Notes under the pieces: model-generated
What the model was told of the DNA's origin: nothing
What the model saw: the letters and a program-made list of their open reading frames with translations, nothing else
Databases searched by the model: none
In this document: piece by piece, positions 63,170 through 64,000 of the stretch
Numbering within the stretch: position 1 is the first letter of the stretch
Layout: each line of letters starts with the position of its first letter
Made by a program: the position numbers and the translations under genes
Source: Euglena gracilis
Lineage: Eukaryota; Euglenida; Euglenophyceae; Euglenales
Length of the DNA: 64,000 nt
Assembly (NCBI GenBank): GCA_039621445.1
Contig: CP154954.1
Span: forward strand, 7,752,634-7,816,633
Direction: 5' to 3'

Positions 63170-63626
63170 CAGGCTTTTGCTTAAGGGATTGCAGTACCCC
63201 CCCCCCCCCCCGGGGGGGGGGGGGCTGGACTGCAGCTAGTCCAAATTTGGCTAGTGGGTTTTCTAGCAGACCCCCCCCCCGGGGGGGGGTCTGCTAGCAG
63301 GGCTAGCTAGTGGGAAAAATTTTTCCAGTGACCGGCGCGAAGCGCCGAAAATTTTTTTTGGGACCCCCAAAAATGCCAAAAAATGCCCGTTTTTGGCCAT
63401 TTTTGGGAATTTTTTGAACAAAATCAGCCAAAAACCTGTAAAAAACCTCATTTTTCCTCTGGCGCGCAGCGCCGGAGGAAAATTTTTTTTCCAGTCCGGG
63501 GGACCCCCGGACCACCCCCCCCCCCCCCCGAGGGGATGGGGGGGGGTCTAGCTAGTCCACTTTTTCCAGTGTCTAGCCGATTGGCTAGCCAGTACCCCCC
63601 CCCGGGGGTCCTTAAGCAAAAGCCTG
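63170..63626. mobile_element. Family I hAT-like MITE, copy 3 (perfect 8-bp TSD)
   Basis: Ends CAGGCTTTTGCTTAAGG and CCTTAAGCAAAAGCCTG. GTCAGGAA is duplicated at 63162-63169 and 63627-63634. The body has GGACTGCAGCTAGTCC, TGACCGGCGCGAAGCGCC, a CCTCTGGCGCGCAGCGCCGG stem and GTCTAGCCGATTGGCTAGCC. Confidence 0.96.
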
Positions 63627-63789
63627 GTCAGGAACCATTGCTTTCAAAGAAGGAAAAGAAGTAAGGAAAAATCTTTCTGTGTGAGTTTGGCCGCCTGAGT
63701 TCATATCTCAAGCAAGTGGTTTTTTTTGTGTTTCCATCCTCGGGTTGTCTCCCCCAAAAAAAGAATAATATTTGCCAGTTTTTTCCCCC

Positions 63790-63995
63790 GGAAGTGCGCA
63801 CCTCCGGGTGAGGCACTTTTGGGGGGGGGTCGGGTTTTGGGGTGGGCAGTGCCCTAGCACACTCCCCGGCGCCAAAGGTGCCGGAGCCCGAAAGAGGCCA
63901 TTTTCAAAGGAAATTTGGGCTGGGTCGGCAGGCACCGGGGTCCAAAACCGACCCCCCCCAAGGGGGGTGCTGCGAGCAGCCCAGCTGGGCTGCCC
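63790..63995. mobile_element. Family P element, copy 2 (probably runs off the window)
   Basis: GTGAGGCAC, G-run, GTCGG, CGGCGCCAAAGGTGCCGG, GGCCATTTTCAAAGGAAATT and CGGCAGGCACCGG follow the order of 31301-31585. The right end may lie beyond base 64000. Confidence 0.55.
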
Positions 63996-64000
63996 CCTTT

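Overview
This is nuclear DNA from a microbial eukaryote, most likely an alga or related protist. It has spliced genes with kilobase-long introns, fragments of non-LTR retrotransposons, a degenerate TTAGGG-type array, very many homopolymer G/C tracts, and no operons or ribosome-binding sites. TGA ends the permease gene and TAG ends the zinc-finger gene, so ordinary stop codons are in use. I could not fix the clade from the sequence. At two or more junctions a GC donor, not GT, restores frame and homology. GC donors are a known feature of dinoflagellates, but also of other protists.

Only two gene models are convincing. (1) A RanBP2-type zinc-finger protein with four fingers (27052-28911, +). 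(2) A large amino-acid/GABA permease-like transporter of the APC superfamily, split into about 14 small exons over 44806-62689 (+). Its introns are filled with mobile elements. Weaker coding signals are three fragments of one non-LTR retrotransposon type on the minus strand (about 12.3-12.9, 16.7-17.5 and 18.0-19.3 kb), two small Cys4-His-Cys3 (PHD-like) pieces, two degenerate open regions lying inside terminal-inverted-repeat transposons, and a kinase-like scrap interrupted by an insertion.

The rest is a dense collection of short non-autonomous DNA elements, most ending in runs of 6-16 G or C. By pairwise comparison within the window I separated about 15 families, given letters here. Several copies are proven insertions by target-site duplications. 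Families I, J, M and T and a 119-bp element have hAT-like 8-bp duplications with CAGGN ends. Element X (20323-20642) has an 8-bp duplication and a paralogous empty site. Family C has 3-bp duplications, family A has TA, and one element has a 5-bp duplication. Many are nested in one another.

Layout: 0-7 kb, foldbacks and dispersed repeats; 7-15 kb, nested G/C-tract elements; 15.7-16.5 kb, a 24-bp minisatellite; 16.7-19.3 kb, retroelement fragments; 20-24 kb, elements and a long inverted repeat; 24.3-26.2 kb, a tandem array and a telomere-like array; 27-29 kb, the zinc-finger gene; 29.7-44 kb, elements and arrays; 44.8-62.7 kb, the permease gene; 62.7-64 kb, microsatellite and elements.
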